This document shows, one piece after another, positions 7,946 to 16,472 of a stretch of 16,986 nt of DNA (positions are counted from its first letter, which is position 1; every line of letters starts with the position of its first letter). Made by a program: the position numbers and the translations under genes. The stretch comes from Saprospiraceae bacterium (GTDB lineage Bacteria > Bacteroidota > Bacteroidia > Chitinophagales > Saprospiraceae), in assembly GCA_020630895.1 (NCBI GenBank), contig JAHDII010000042.1, positions 1 through 16,986 of the forward strand. Direction: 5' to 3'. The notes beneath the pieces were generated by a model. The model ran no database searches. It was not told where the DNA came from and saw only the letters and a list, made by a program, of their open reading frames with translations.

Positions 7946-8878
7946 GTGCAAAAAAATCAACAAAAAAAATATTTAATTACTATAGTTGGACCTACTGCTT
8001 CAGGTAAAACTTCTTTAGCTATTCAAATTGCACAGCAATATAATACTTGTATTTTGTCCGCAGATTCAAGACAATTTTATAAAGAAATTTCTATTGGAAC
8101 TGCTAAACCTACTTTAGAAGAATTAAAAATGGTTCCTCATTATTTTATTAATAATTTGAGTATTCATGATCATTATTCTGTAGGAGATTATGAAGAAGAA
8201 GTTATTGATGTATTACATGAATTATTTCAAGAAAAAGATATTGTAATTTTAGCAGGAGGTTCAGGTTTGTTTATTAATGCTGTTTTATTTGGTTTAGATC
8301 AATTTCCTGATGTAGATGAAACGATTAAGAAAAAATATATTCAATTATTTGAAGAAAAAGGTATCCAATTTTTACAAAAAGAATTGAAGGAAAAAGATCC
8401 CGAATATTTTAATGATGTTGATATACAAAACCCTCATAGGTTAATGAGAGCTTTGGGTGTAATTGAAGTTAGTGGAACAACTTTTTCTTCTTTTAGAACT
8501 CAAGAAAAGAAAACACGCGAATTTATTCCTATGATTATAAATTTGAATTGGGATAGAGAAAAATTATATGAAAGAATCAATAAACGTGTGGACATAATGA
8601 TGTCTGAAGGCTTGCTTGAAGAAGTGAAATCTGTTTTGAATTTTAAACATATAAATTCTTTACAAACAGTAGGTTATCGAGAGTTGTTTGAGTATTTTGA
8701 AGGAGAGGTCACCTTAGAAAAGGCTATTGAATTGATTAAAAGAAATACAAGACGTTATGCAAAAAGACAAATTACATGGTTTAAAAAACTAGAAAATAAA
8801 GTTTCTTTTCATCCGAGTCAAATAACTGAAATATACCAATATATTGATTCTAAAATAAAAGAAAATGACTCCCTTTAA
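7946..8878 (+). CDS. miaA: tRNA dimethylallyltransferase MiaA
   Basis: MiaA transfers the dimethylallyl group from dimethylallyl diphosphate to N6 of A37 in tRNAs that read codons starting with U. The 310 residues show the P-loop GPTASGKT (15-22), the substrate-contacting DSRQFYKE (40-47), GGSGLF (104-109), NPHRLMRALGVIEVSG (162-177), TVGYRE (241-246) and the C-terminal RRYAKRQITWFK (269-280). The start is GTG at 7946; no in-frame ATG precedes the P-loop, so a non-ATG start is required. The last 14 bases overlap the start of the transporter gene, which suggests translational coupling. Length and motifs are normal for the family. Confidence 0.95.
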   Translation: MQKNQQKKYLITIVGPTASGKTSLAIQIAQQYNTCILSADSRQFYKEISIGTAKPTLEELKMVPHYFINNLSIHDHYSVGDYEEEVIDVLHELFQEKDIVILAGGSGLFINAVLFGLDQFPDVDETIKKKYIQLFEEKGIQFLQKELKEKDPEYFNDVDIQNPHRLMRALGVIEVSGTTFSSFRTQEKKTREFIPMIINLNWDREKLYERINKRVDIMMSEGLLEEVKSVLNFKHINSLQTVGYRELFEYFEGEVTLEKAIELIKRNTRRYAKRQITWFKKLENKVSFHPSQITEIYQYIDSKIKENDSL

Positions 8879-10118
8879 AGAAATTATTTCAAGATATTCA
8901 AAAGTTGAAAAACCAATACTTTTTTTAATTGGAGCAGAATTTTTTTTACAAATATTAAATTCCTCTTTTTTTTTATTATTTAATTTTCATATGGATAATC
9001 AAGGTTATCAAGATTATGAAATTTCTGATACCATTGCTGTTCGATTTTTAATGGTTTTAATTTTAGGTTTTCCTTTAGGAATATTATTCAAGCATGTAAA
9101 AATAAAACCCTTTTTTATTATTTCTACAATATTAACTCCTTTAAGTTCTTTACTAATTATTTATGCTGTATATCAAAATAATAATTTCTTAATTTATTCA
9201 GGAATGATTATGTGGGGTATTTCTTTTGCTTTTTTTCAAATAGGAGCTTTACCCTTTTTATTGATGTATGCTAAAAAAGAAACTCATAGTGAAGCTATTT
9301 CTTTATTTTTTCTAACGTGGTGTGTCGCTATATCTATTACAGGAATATTATACAATATTTTAAACAATTATTTTCCTCATATTTTTGATGTAGGAACTAT
9401 TTTATATATCTACAGTAGTATTGCGTGGATATCTGTTTATATGATTTTAAAAATTGATGTAAAAGAAAAACCTAAAGCAGAGAATGCTTTTCAATTTTCA
9501 AAACTAAAATCAGAATATGATTGGGATTTAATATTAAAAGCAATTATTCCAACTTTAGTCATTGCTATTGGAGCTGGGTTTACCATTCCTGTAATTAATT
9601 TATTCTTTTTAAATGTTCACGGTGTTGATGCTGAAGAATTTTCTGTATATGGTTCTTTGACTTATATTTTAGTGGCTATAGGAATGGTATTTATGCCGTA
9701 TATTAAAAGAAATTTTGGTTATCAAATAGCGATTACCCTTTTTCAATCATTAGCTGTTTTAGCCTTATTCTTCTTAGCCATTACAGAATATTTTAATCAT
9801 TGGGATTATGCTCTATATATCGCGGTATTTTTTTATATTATTCGTCAACCGTTAATGAATGTTGCAGGACCTATGACTTCAGAACTAACAATGTATTATG
9901 TAGGAAAAAAGAATCAAGAATTAATTTCGGCACTTAATGCTTCTATTTGGTCTGGAAGTTGGTTATTGAGCATGAAGTTATTTTCTTGGTTACGGCAGTT
10001 AGGATATAAATATGTTTCTATATTTTTAATCACAGTGGTACTATATATTATAGGAATTTTATGGTATGCGTTTTTAATTAAAGATTATCAAAATCGGCAA
10101 GAAAAAGAAAAACATTAA
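8865..10118 (+). CDS. MFS-type membrane transporter, substrate unknown
   Basis: This 417-residue protein is almost entirely hydrophobic and has about 12 predicted membrane helices. Roughly six lie in residues 17-195, then a charged cytoplasmic loop (about 196-222), then six more to residue 405. This two-half layout is typical of the major facilitator superfamily. The short tail is charged (NRQEKEKH). I see no motif that fixes the substrate. The start codon lies inside the end of miaA, 11 bases before the miaA stop codon, so the two genes are almost surely in one transcript. Co-transcription with miaA does not indicate a substrate. Confidence 0.75.
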   Translation: MTPFKEIISRYSKVEKPILFLIGAEFFLQILNSSFFLLFNFHMDNQGYQDYEISDTIAVRFLMVLILGFPLGILFKHVKIKPFFIISTILTPLSSLLIIYAVYQNNNFLIYSGMIMWGISFAFFQIGALPFLLMYAKKETHSEAISLFFLTWCVAISITGILYNILNNYFPHIFDVGTILYIYSSIAWISVYMILKIDVKEKPKAENAFQFSKLKSEYDWDLILKAIIPTLVIAIGAGFTIPVINLFFLNVHGVDAEEFSVYGSLTYILVAIGMVFMPYIKRNFGYQIAITLFQSLAVLALFFLAITEYFNHWDYALYIAVFFYIIRQPLMNVAGPMTSELTMYYVGKKNQELISALNASIWSGSWLLSMKLFSWLRQLGYKYVSIFLITVVLYIIGILWYAFLIKDYQNRQEKEKH

Positions 10119-10269
10119 GGCGATTCAATTATTAACATCATATAAATTTTAAATTTTATAAAAAAATAATGTGTCTGTTTGTATCTTGTCGAGTCAAATA
10201 AATATAATGTAATATCAATGCTTGATACAAGTAAGATATTCAATTTGTAATAAAATCAAATAGAAATCA

Positions 10270-11829
10270 ATGGCTATTAGAATTAGAAGAGATGAAAACT
10301 CAGATGAACAACAACCTCGGATACCACAAAATCCTAGACAACCACGTAGGGGTGGTGGTGGCGGAGGAATGCTAACAATGTTGCTTCCTATGCTTTTATC
10401 TATGTTTAGAAAAAGTCCTAAATTAGCTTTATTACTTCTTATAGGTGGAGGAATTTTTTATTTTATGGGTGGATTAGGTGGCGGTGGCTCTAACGAAGAT
10501 ATTGTTAGCCCATATCAAGAAAGTCTTGGATTCACTCATAATCCAGAAAAATATGGAAATACTTCTGTATATGAACCTCTAGCAGATAATAGGAAAAATC
10601 CATTACCAGAGAAAGTATCTTTATTAGAATATGCTCCTAAGCGTTTAAACCAAGGACGCCAAGGATCTTGTGTGGGCTGGTCTTCAGCTTATGCTGCTCG
10701 TACTATTTTACATTCAAGACAAACAGGTAATCGAGCAGATGATTTACCATTTAGTCCTTCATATTTATATAATCAAGTAGCACTTTCTGGTTGTAATGGT
10801 ACTTATTTGCCAGATGCTTTAGAAGTTATGAAGAAGGGTGGTTCTTTACCATTCCAATATTTTCCTTATGATGAATCTTCTTGTTCTCAAAAACCTAATT
10901 CAAGAGAAAAACAAGCTGCTTCTCAATTTAAAATTAAAGATTATCAACGATTAACAACTGGGCGAAGTTCTAGCCAAAAACCTAATATGTTAGCGATTAA
11001 ACAAAATTTGGCAGCAGGTGCTCCTGTTTTGATTGGTATGATGGTAGGAGGATCTTTTATGAGAGCTATGGAAGGACGAGAAGTTTGGATGCCTAATCAA
11101 TCTGATTATCAACAAAGAGGTTTTGGAGGTCATGCCATGTGTGTGATTGGCTACGATGATTATAAAAATGGTGGTTCTTTTGAAATCATGAATAGTTGGG
11201 GAGAACGTTGGGGAAAAGATGGAGTAGGTTGGGTTCGTTATGCAGATTTCCACCATTTTACTAAAGAAGCTTACGGTTTATATCCTATGGGAAGTGCAGA
11301 AACTCAAAATTCTATTTTTGCTATGAACTTTGGTCTAGTAAAAAATAAAGGAAAAGTAGAAGTTGCCTTCCGAGAATCAGGGAAAAATACATTTCGTACT
11401 GTAACTCCTATGAAAAAAGGAGAAGATTTTAAAATTGCTGTTGAAAATACAATTGAATGTTATATCTATGTGTTTGGTCAAGAAGCAACAGGAGAAATTT
11501 ATACTTTATTTCCTTATGATAAAAAACACTCTCCATATTGTGGCGTCAAAGGTTTAAGATTATTTCCTCGCGATGCCTCTCTTTATCCAGATGATACTGG
11601 GGGATTAGATTATATGGGAGTTATTGTAACAAAAGAACCTATTGATTATGTAGCAGCAGCAAAAGCCTTGAATCAAGCGTCTGGTTCTATGGGACAAAAG
11701 ATGGAACAAATCCTTGGAAATAATGTAATGGCAAACATGCAATTTGAAGCAGGAAAAACCATCCAATTTGGCTCTAGAGATACTCGAGGAAATGCGGCTT
11801 ATATTGTTATGGAAATAGACAAAGAATAA
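10270..11829 (+). CDS. Membrane-anchored papain-like (C1A) cysteine protease with C-terminal DUF4384-like domain
   Basis: This 519-residue protein has four parts. Residues 1-33 are basic and low-complexity (Arg/Pro, then a Gly run). Residues about 34-70 contain a hydrophobic membrane segment flanked by glycine runs. Residues about 110-345 form a papain-like domain with the complete catalytic set: oxyanion Gln Q128 and nucleophile C134 in NQGRQGSCVGWSSA, H288 in FGGHAMCVIGYDD, and N308 in IMNSWGERWG. The Gln-to-Cys distance of six equals that of papain. Residues about 360-455 resemble DUF4384 (ENTIECYIYVFGQEATGEIYTLFP is the core, in two steps: 392-402 and 403-415). No Sec signal peptide is evident, so the N-terminus is probably cytoplasmic and the protease faces the periplasm. 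Natural substrates are unknown. The gene appears to be monocistronic, with a strong terminator just downstream. Confidence 0.88.
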   Translation: MAIRIRRDENSDEQQPRIPQNPRQPRRGGGGGGMLTMLLPMLLSMFRKSPKLALLLLIGGGIFYFMGGLGGGGSNEDIVSPYQESLGFTHNPEKYGNTSVYEPLADNRKNPLPEKVSLLEYAPKRLNQGRQGSCVGWSSAYAARTILHSRQTGNRADDLPFSPSYLYNQVALSGCNGTYLPDALEVMKKGGSLPFQYFPYDESSCSQKPNSREKQAASQFKIKDYQRLTTGRSSSQKPNMLAIKQNLAAGAPVLIGMMVGGSFMRAMEGREVWMPNQSDYQQRGFGGHAMCVIGYDDYKNGGSFEIMNSWGERWGKDGVGWVRYADFHHFTKEAYGLYPMGSAETQNSIFAMNFGLVKNKGKVEVAFRESGKNTFRTVTPMKKGEDFKIAVENTIECYIYVFGQEATGEIYTLFPYDKKHSPYCGVKGLRLFPRDASLYPDDTGGLDYMGVIVTKEPIDYVAAAKALNQASGSMGQKMEQILGNNVMANMQFEAGKTIQFGSRDTRGNAAYIVMEIDKE

Positions 11830-11852
11830 TATTTTTATTTTTGTATTCTTTT

Positions 11853-11894
11853 AAACTCCTTGATATTTTTTCAAAAATGTCAAGGAGTTTTTTT
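11853..11894 (+). terminator. Rho-independent terminator after the papain-like protease gene
   Basis: A perfect 11-base inverted repeat (AAACTCCTTGA at 11853-11863, TCAAGGAGTTT at 11880-11890) encloses a 16-base region that can itself pair (ATTTTT with AAAAAT). Seven T follow (11888-11894). It lies 23 bases past the protease stop codon. The open frame of the next gene extends back into this hairpin, which is evidence that its true start lies further downstream. Confidence 0.88.
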
Positions 11895-11938
11895 ATGCTT
11901 CAATTCATATTTTAAGAAAATCATTATAATTTTATTTG

Positions 11939-11946
11939 TATTTTTG
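11939..11946 (+). promoter_or_regulatory. Candidate -7 promoter element upstream of the WG-like protein gene
   Basis: TATTTTTG matches the Bacteroidota -7 consensus TAnnTTTG and sits about 25 bases before the ATG at 11971. A transcript started just after it would exclude the earlier ATG at 11947. No clear TTTG -33 element is seen, and the sequence is low in complexity, so the match may be chance. Confidence 0.22.
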
Positions 11947-11970
11947 ATGAAAATATTAAATCTAAAAACA

Positions 11971-13554
11971 ATGAATAAAATCTTAATTATTTTTCTATTA
12001 TTTTGTAGCACTACACTAAGTGCAGTTGAAGAAATTTCTATTCCTGAAGCTGATGTAATGATTTATGATACATATTATAATCTTAATTTTTATCATAAAA
12101 TTGATGATGGTTCTTTTCAGAAAATAGAAATTAATTTTGATTATAACGATGGAGATAATTTACAATATCAAATAAAACGATCTAATAAAATTATTTCAAG
12201 AGAAGAGTTGTTTTTAGAAAATCATACTATTATTCACAAAGAAAATATCAAAAAAAACAAATTTATTTTTAATAATAAATTTAGGTTGTTACAAAGTACG
12301 GGAGAGGAAGAACAAACAATAATGTTTGAGTTTTTAAATTCATCTATTTCTAGCTTTTATGAAATAGATTTCAGAAAAAAAGAAGAACAAGGAGGATTTG
12401 GATCTTTTGAAGAAAAAAAAGATGATAATATTAAAAAATGGAGAATTAATGATGCTATTTTCTATAATACAATAAAGATAAATCTAGGAGAAAATAAGCA
12501 TATTTTTTTATTTTTAGAACAAGATTATCTTGAAGGATTTTTTTTACCTCTTATTGATAATAATATAATTGTGTCAAATAATTTAGGAATTTTTAAAGCT
12601 TTTGAATTAGAGAATGAAGATCCTAAAATAAAAATTGCTTTCTCAGAAAAAATGAATTTTTTTGAAATAGAAAATTATTATTATATCAATGAAATAGAAA
12701 ATAATAAATATATATTAATTGATGATTTTGGAAATAATTTATTGAATAGTGTATTTGATACCATTATATATAATTCCTATTTTATTATTGGAAAAAATGA
12801 AGGAGAGAATTACATTTTTTTAAGTAATCTTAAAGAATTTAAAATTGAAAATCTCTTAGAAGTTTATTTGTGTAGAACAGGTTTAGAAGTACTAACTGAA
12901 ACATCAGCTCATTATTATGATGCAGATTTGAATATAATTGATGAATTTCCTCCTTTGCAATATATCCTTTGTGGTACAGTTTATTCTGATTGTTATGAAA
13001 TACATAAATATAAAAAATCACCTTATCATATAAAGGTAATATCAGGAGGAATGGCATCAGAATATGATGAAATTATAGAATTAGAATTATTTGAATTATC
13101 TAAAAAATATAAAATTACTTTCTTAAATGGAAAAGAACAATATTGTTGGGATGGAAATGATAGATTTATGGATAATCATTATGGTTTTCCTAAATTATTA
13201 AAAGTGAAAAAGGGAAAGAAAAAAGGAATTATTTCTTATGAATATTCAAAATATGATGTATTTGAAATTACAGATACAATTAATGATGGTTATAAAAAGA
13301 AAATTATTCATGTTATTCCAATTCCAACAGAAATTGAAGAAGTACTTCCCATAAAATATGATTCTATACAATTGAATCCAAAAAATGGATTAGTATATTT
13401 TTATAAAAAAAAGAAAATAGGATTGTTTCCAAAACATAAAACAGTTCAATATGATTCATTGATTGAAAAAACAAAATCTTTTTATTTATTTACTAGAAAA
13501 GGAAAAAAAGGTTGGTTAGATTTGAACACTTTTGAAGAATATTTTATAAAGTAG
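11971..13554 (+). CDS. Secreted protein with C-terminal WG-like repeats, function unknown
   Basis: I chose ATG 11971 because it begins a clean Sec signal peptide (MNKILIIFLLFCSTTLSA, cleavage near residue 18). The frame is open further back, but those codons lie in the preceding terminator. The mature protein (about 509 residues) is rich in Ile, Asn, Lys, Glu and Tyr and has no recognisable catalytic domain. The C-terminal third has three spaced copies of a pattern like the WG repeat, a basic stretch followed by Lys-x-Gly: KGKKKGII (414-421), KKKKIGLF (479-486) and RKGKKGWL (509-516), with YDS motifs between them (463-465, 494-496). A looser copy may lie near residues 245-283. WG repeats are thought to mediate binding rather than catalysis. 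The gene ends 5 bases before the serine hydrolase gene, so the two are probably one operon. Confidence 0.75.
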   Translation: MNKILIIFLLFCSTTLSAVEEISIPEADVMIYDTYYNLNFYHKIDDGSFQKIEINFDYNDGDNLQYQIKRSNKIISREELFLENHTIIHKENIKKNKFIFNNKFRLLQSTGEEEQTIMFEFLNSSISSFYEIDFRKKEEQGGFGSFEEKKDDNIKKWRINDAIFYNTIKINLGENKHIFLFLEQDYLEGFFLPLIDNNIIVSNNLGIFKAFELENEDPKIKIAFSEKMNFFEIENYYYINEIENNKYILIDDFGNNLLNSVFDTIIYNSYFIIGKNEGENYIFLSNLKEFKIENLLEVYLCRTGLEVLTETSAHYYDADLNIIDEFPPLQYILCGTVYSDCYEIHKYKKSPYHIKVISGGMASEYDEIIELELFELSKKYKITFLNGKEQYCWDGNDRFMDNHYGFPKLLKVKKGKKKGIISYEYSKYDVFEITDTINDGYKKKIIHVIPIPTEIEEVLPIKYDSIQLNPKNGLVYFYKKKKIGLFPKHKTVQYDSLIEKTKSFYLFTRKGKKGWLDLNTFEEYFIK

Positions 13555-13559
13555 CAGTA

Positions 13560-14723
13560 ATGAAAAAAAAGCAAATATATTTTAAACTATCATTGTTATT
13601 AATTACAATTGTATTCATTAATAATTGTAAAATTCATCAATTAAATAATTCTGATAAAAAATATGAACCACAATTTCAGACAATTATTGATTCCATATAT
13701 AATGCTCATAAAGATGTAAAAGGAATCATGGTGCATATAGAATATCCTAATAAAAAAATATCGTGGTCAGGAGCAATAGGGTATTCCGATTATCATAAAA
13801 AAACAAAAATTCAAGAAGATCAACCAGCTTTAATTGCTAGTACGATTAAACCTTATGTTTCGGCATCTATTTTAAGGTTAGTAGAAGAGGATTTTACAAC
13901 AATAGATGCACCAATAGAAAATATAATTTCAAAAAAATCCAAAGAATTACTTCAAAAAGATGGGTATGATTTAAAATCAATTACTATCAAACATTTATTA
14001 TCTCATACAAGTGGTATTCAAGATTATGTGCATCAAGATTATGTAAATAAATATTTTGATTTTATTACTGAGAATAAAAAACATAGATGGACAAGAGAGG
14101 AGCAAATTAAATTAACGGTAGATGTTGCTGATCCAATAGGCAAAGCAGGAGATACTTTTAATTATGCTGATGCTAATTATTTGTTACTTACCGAAATTAT
14201 AGAACATTTTACAGAAAAAACTTTTTATAGTTCTATGAGAGAACTCTTGTATTATTCAAAATTAAACTTAAATTCTACTTGGTTTTATACATTAGAAAAA
14301 CAGCCTAAAAATACAAAACCTTTAGTCCATCAATATTTTGGAAAATATAATTGGGATTCTTATGAAATTGATCCCTCTTTTGATTTATATGGAGGAGGAG
14401 GAATCGCTTGTACTACAAAAGATTTAGCTCAATTCTTTTATCATTATTTTAATGGGAATATTGTTAAAAATAAAAAAGTAAAGGACTTGATTTTTACTTC
14501 CGTTACCACAAAGGATAATAAAGTGGATAATTATTTTTTGGGTTTAACAGGGGGCAATGTTAAAGGATTACAATCTTATGGACATGGAGGTTTTTGGGGA
14601 ACTGTAGTACAATATTTTCCAGAAATAGATGCTTCAATAGCGGTTTATGTTTTAGAAAGAGATCAAAGAATATTGAGAAAAGATATTTTAGAACACATAG
14701 TAGAAAAATTAAAGAAAATATAA
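13560..14723 (+). CDS. Serine hydrolase lipoprotein, beta-lactamase/DD-peptidase fold
   Basis: This 387-residue protein has a lipoprotein-type signal: a basic start, a hydrophobic stretch and C23 after FINN, so it is probably lipid-anchored in the envelope. The beta-lactamase-like fold (class C and DD-peptidase relatives) is supported by the catalytic Ser-x-x-Lys S94-T-I-K97, the conserved LLSHTSGI (146-153), the second motif at Y202-A-D204, GGGGI (278-282) and the third motif H342-G-G in SYGHGGFWGT. The usual second motif is Tyr-x-Asn; here Asp replaces Asn. The family contains DD-peptidases, esterases and amide hydrolases, so I cannot name the substrate. A resistance role is not indicated. 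It is translationally adjacent to the WG-like protein gene. Confidence 0.88.
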   Translation: MKKKQIYFKLSLLLITIVFINNCKIHQLNNSDKKYEPQFQTIIDSIYNAHKDVKGIMVHIEYPNKKISWSGAIGYSDYHKKTKIQEDQPALIASTIKPYVSASILRLVEEDFTTIDAPIENIISKKSKELLQKDGYDLKSITIKHLLSHTSGIQDYVHQDYVNKYFDFITENKKHRWTREEQIKLTVDVADPIGKAGDTFNYADANYLLLTEIIEHFTEKTFYSSMRELLYYSKLNLNSTWFYTLEKQPKNTKPLVHQYFGKYNWDSYEIDPSFDLYGGGGIACTTKDLAQFFYHYFNGNIVKNKKVKDLIFTSVTTKDNKVDNYFLGLTGGNVKGLQSYGHGGFWGTVVQYFPEIDASIAVYVLERDQRILRKDILEHIVEKLKKI

Positions 14724-14727
14724 AAAT

Positions 14728-14758
14728 AAATGAAGAGATTTAAATAATTGCTTCATTT
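14728..14758 (+). terminator. Weak terminator-like hairpin after the serine hydrolase gene
   Basis: An 8-base inverted repeat (AAATGAAG at 14728-14735, CTTCATTT at 14751-14758) encloses 15 bases, 4 bases past the stop codon. The stem has only two G:C pairs and the T tract behind it is broken by C, so termination would be leaky at best. Confidence 0.3.
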
Positions 14759-14766
14759 TCATTCAT

Positions 14767-14774
14767 TATATTTG
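14767..14774 (+). promoter_or_regulatory. Candidate -7 promoter element for hutU
   Basis: TATATTTG is an exact match to TAnnTTTG, 26 bases before the hutU ATG. A possible partial -33 element (ATTG at 14747-14750) lies 16 bases upstream, slightly closer than the usual spacing. This is the best promoter candidate in the window, but it still rests on short motifs. Confidence 0.4.
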
Positions 14775-14800
14775 CACTCATCACATAAAATTTATGAATA

Positions 14801-16468
14801 ATGAGTACAAAATTAGTGAGTGTTAAAGAAATTGCAGGTACAGAATTAACCCATTGTAAAGGTTGGGTTCAAGAAGCCGCTTTAAGAATGTTGTTTAATA
14901 ATTTAGATCCAGAAGTTGCAGAAGATCCAGCTAATTTAATTGTTTATGGAGGAACAGGAAAAGCTGCTAGAAATTGGGAATCTTTTGACCTCATTGTTAA
15001 GGCATTACAAGATTTAGAAGAAGACGAAACACTTTTAGTTCAATCAGGAAAACCTGTTGGAATTTTACCTACTCATAAAGATGCTCCTAGAGTGATTATT
15101 GCTAATTCTAACCTTGTAGGAAATTGGGCGAATTGGGAACACTTTCGTGAATTAGAAAAAAAAGGACTCATGATGTATGGTCAGATGACTGCGGGTTCTT
15201 GGATTTATATTGGTTCTCAAGGAATTGTTCAAGGAACGTATGAAACCTTTTTAGCTTTAGCCAATAAGCATTATGGAGGAACGTTAAAAGGTAAATTAAA
15301 TGTTACCGCAGGACTTGGCGGAATGGGAGGAGCTCAACCTTTAGCCATCACAATGAATGAAGGAACTTGCCTTGCCGCTGAAATGGAAGAATGGCGTATT
15401 GATAAGCGATTAGAAACTCGTTATCTCGATGAAAAATATACAGATATAGATGAAGCCATTGATAAAGCTTTAGAATATGCTAAAGCAGGAAAAGCTTTAT
15501 CTATAGGAGTACTTTGTAATGCAATTGATTTATTACAACGCTTAATAGATAGAGGAATTACGCCAGATACGTTAACCGATCAAACTTCTGCTCATGATCC
15601 TATTTATGGATATTTTCCTGAAAATATGACGGTTGAAGAAGCAAAAGTAATGAGAGAAGAAAACCCTGATAAATTTGTTCAATTATCAATGGCTTCTATG
15701 GCTAAACATGTTGAATTGATGCTTGAATTACAAAAACGTGGTGCTATTACTTTTGATTATGGAAATAATATCCGTGGACGTGCATTAGAACAAGGAGTGA
15801 AAAACGCTTTTGATTTTCCAGGTTTTGTTCCTGCTTATATTCGCCCTCTGTTTTGCGAAGGAAAAGGACCTTTCCGTTTTGCTGCACTTTCAGGTGATCC
15901 ACAAGATATTTATGAATGTGATAAAGTATTGATGGAATTATTTCCTGAAAATAAAGGAATGATTCGTTGGATTGAAATGGCTCAAAAAAGAATTGCTTGG
16001 CAAGGATTGCCTAGCCGGATTTGTTGGATAGGAATGGGAGCAAGAGAAAAAGCAGGTTTAGCTATTAATGAATTAGTTCGTACAGGAAAAGTAAAAGCTC
16101 CTATTGTAATAGGAAGAGATCATTTAGATACGGGTTCTGTGGCTTCGCCTAATAGAGAAACTGAAGCCATGAAAGATGGTTCTGATGCAGTTGCAGATTG
16201 GCCTTTACTCAATGCTTTGATTAATACCGCAGGAGGTGCAAGTTGGGTATCTTTCCATCATGGGGGTGGGGTAGGAATGGGCTATTCACTTCATGCTGGA
16301 ATGGTTATCGTTGCTGATGGAACAGAAGATGCAGCTAAAAGATTAAAAAGAGTATTGCATAATGATCCAGCAATGGGGGTAATTCGTCATGCGGATGCAG
16401 GTTATGATATTGCAGAAGATACTGCAAGACAACATCGTTTAAATATTAAAGATAGATTATCTTCTTGA
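14801..16468 (+). CDS. hutU: Urocanate hydratase
   Basis: HutU adds water to urocanate to give 4-imidazolone-5-propanoate, the second step of histidine degradation, using tightly bound NAD+ as an electrophile. The 555 residues match the usual family length. GLGGMGGAQPLA (171-182) is the NAD-binding signature, QGLPSRICWIGMGAR (401-415) contains the conserved cysteine C408 (compare C410 of the Pseudomonas enzyme), GRDHLDTGSVASP spans 438-450, and HHGGGVGMGYS (486-496) is also family-specific. No hutH, hutI or hutG lies in the window. A small ion-channel gene follows after 4 bases. Confidence 0.97.
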   Translation: MSTKLVSVKEIAGTELTHCKGWVQEAALRMLFNNLDPEVAEDPANLIVYGGTGKAARNWESFDLIVKALQDLEEDETLLVQSGKPVGILPTHKDAPRVIIANSNLVGNWANWEHFRELEKKGLMMYGQMTAGSWIYIGSQGIVQGTYETFLALANKHYGGTLKGKLNVTAGLGGMGGAQPLAITMNEGTCLAAEMEEWRIDKRLETRYLDEKYTDIDEAIDKALEYAKAGKALSIGVLCNAIDLLQRLIDRGITPDTLTDQTSAHDPIYGYFPENMTVEEAKVMREENPDKFVQLSMASMAKHVELMLELQKRGAITFDYGNNIRGRALEQGVKNAFDFPGFVPAYIRPLFCEGKGPFRFAALSGDPQDIYECDKVLMELFPENKGMIRWIEMAQKRIAWQGLPSRICWIGMGAREKAGLAINELVRTGKVKAPIVIGRDHLDTGSVASPNRETEAMKDGSDAVADWPLLNALINTAGGASWVSFHHGGGVGMGYSLHAGMVIVADGTEDAAKRLKRVLHNDPAMGVIRHADAGYDIAEDTARQHRLNIKDRLSS

Positions 16469-16472
16469 TGCT

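Noticed and set aside
10140..10160. AT-only hairpin after the MFS gene (TATAAA / TTTATA)
   Set aside because: The stem has no G:C pair and is very short; it does not qualify as a terminator.
10179..10230. Inverted repeat TTGTATC / GATACAA upstream of the papain-like protease gene
   Set aside because: Seven-base arms 38 bases apart are expected by chance in AT-rich DNA, and no second copy or operator logic supports a binding site.
13560..14723. Possible antibiotic-resistance beta-lactamase
   Set aside because: Only the general fold motifs are present, with a lipoprotein anchor and a Tyr-x-Asp motif. There is no resistance-gene neighbourhood, so a housekeeping hydrolase is more likely.
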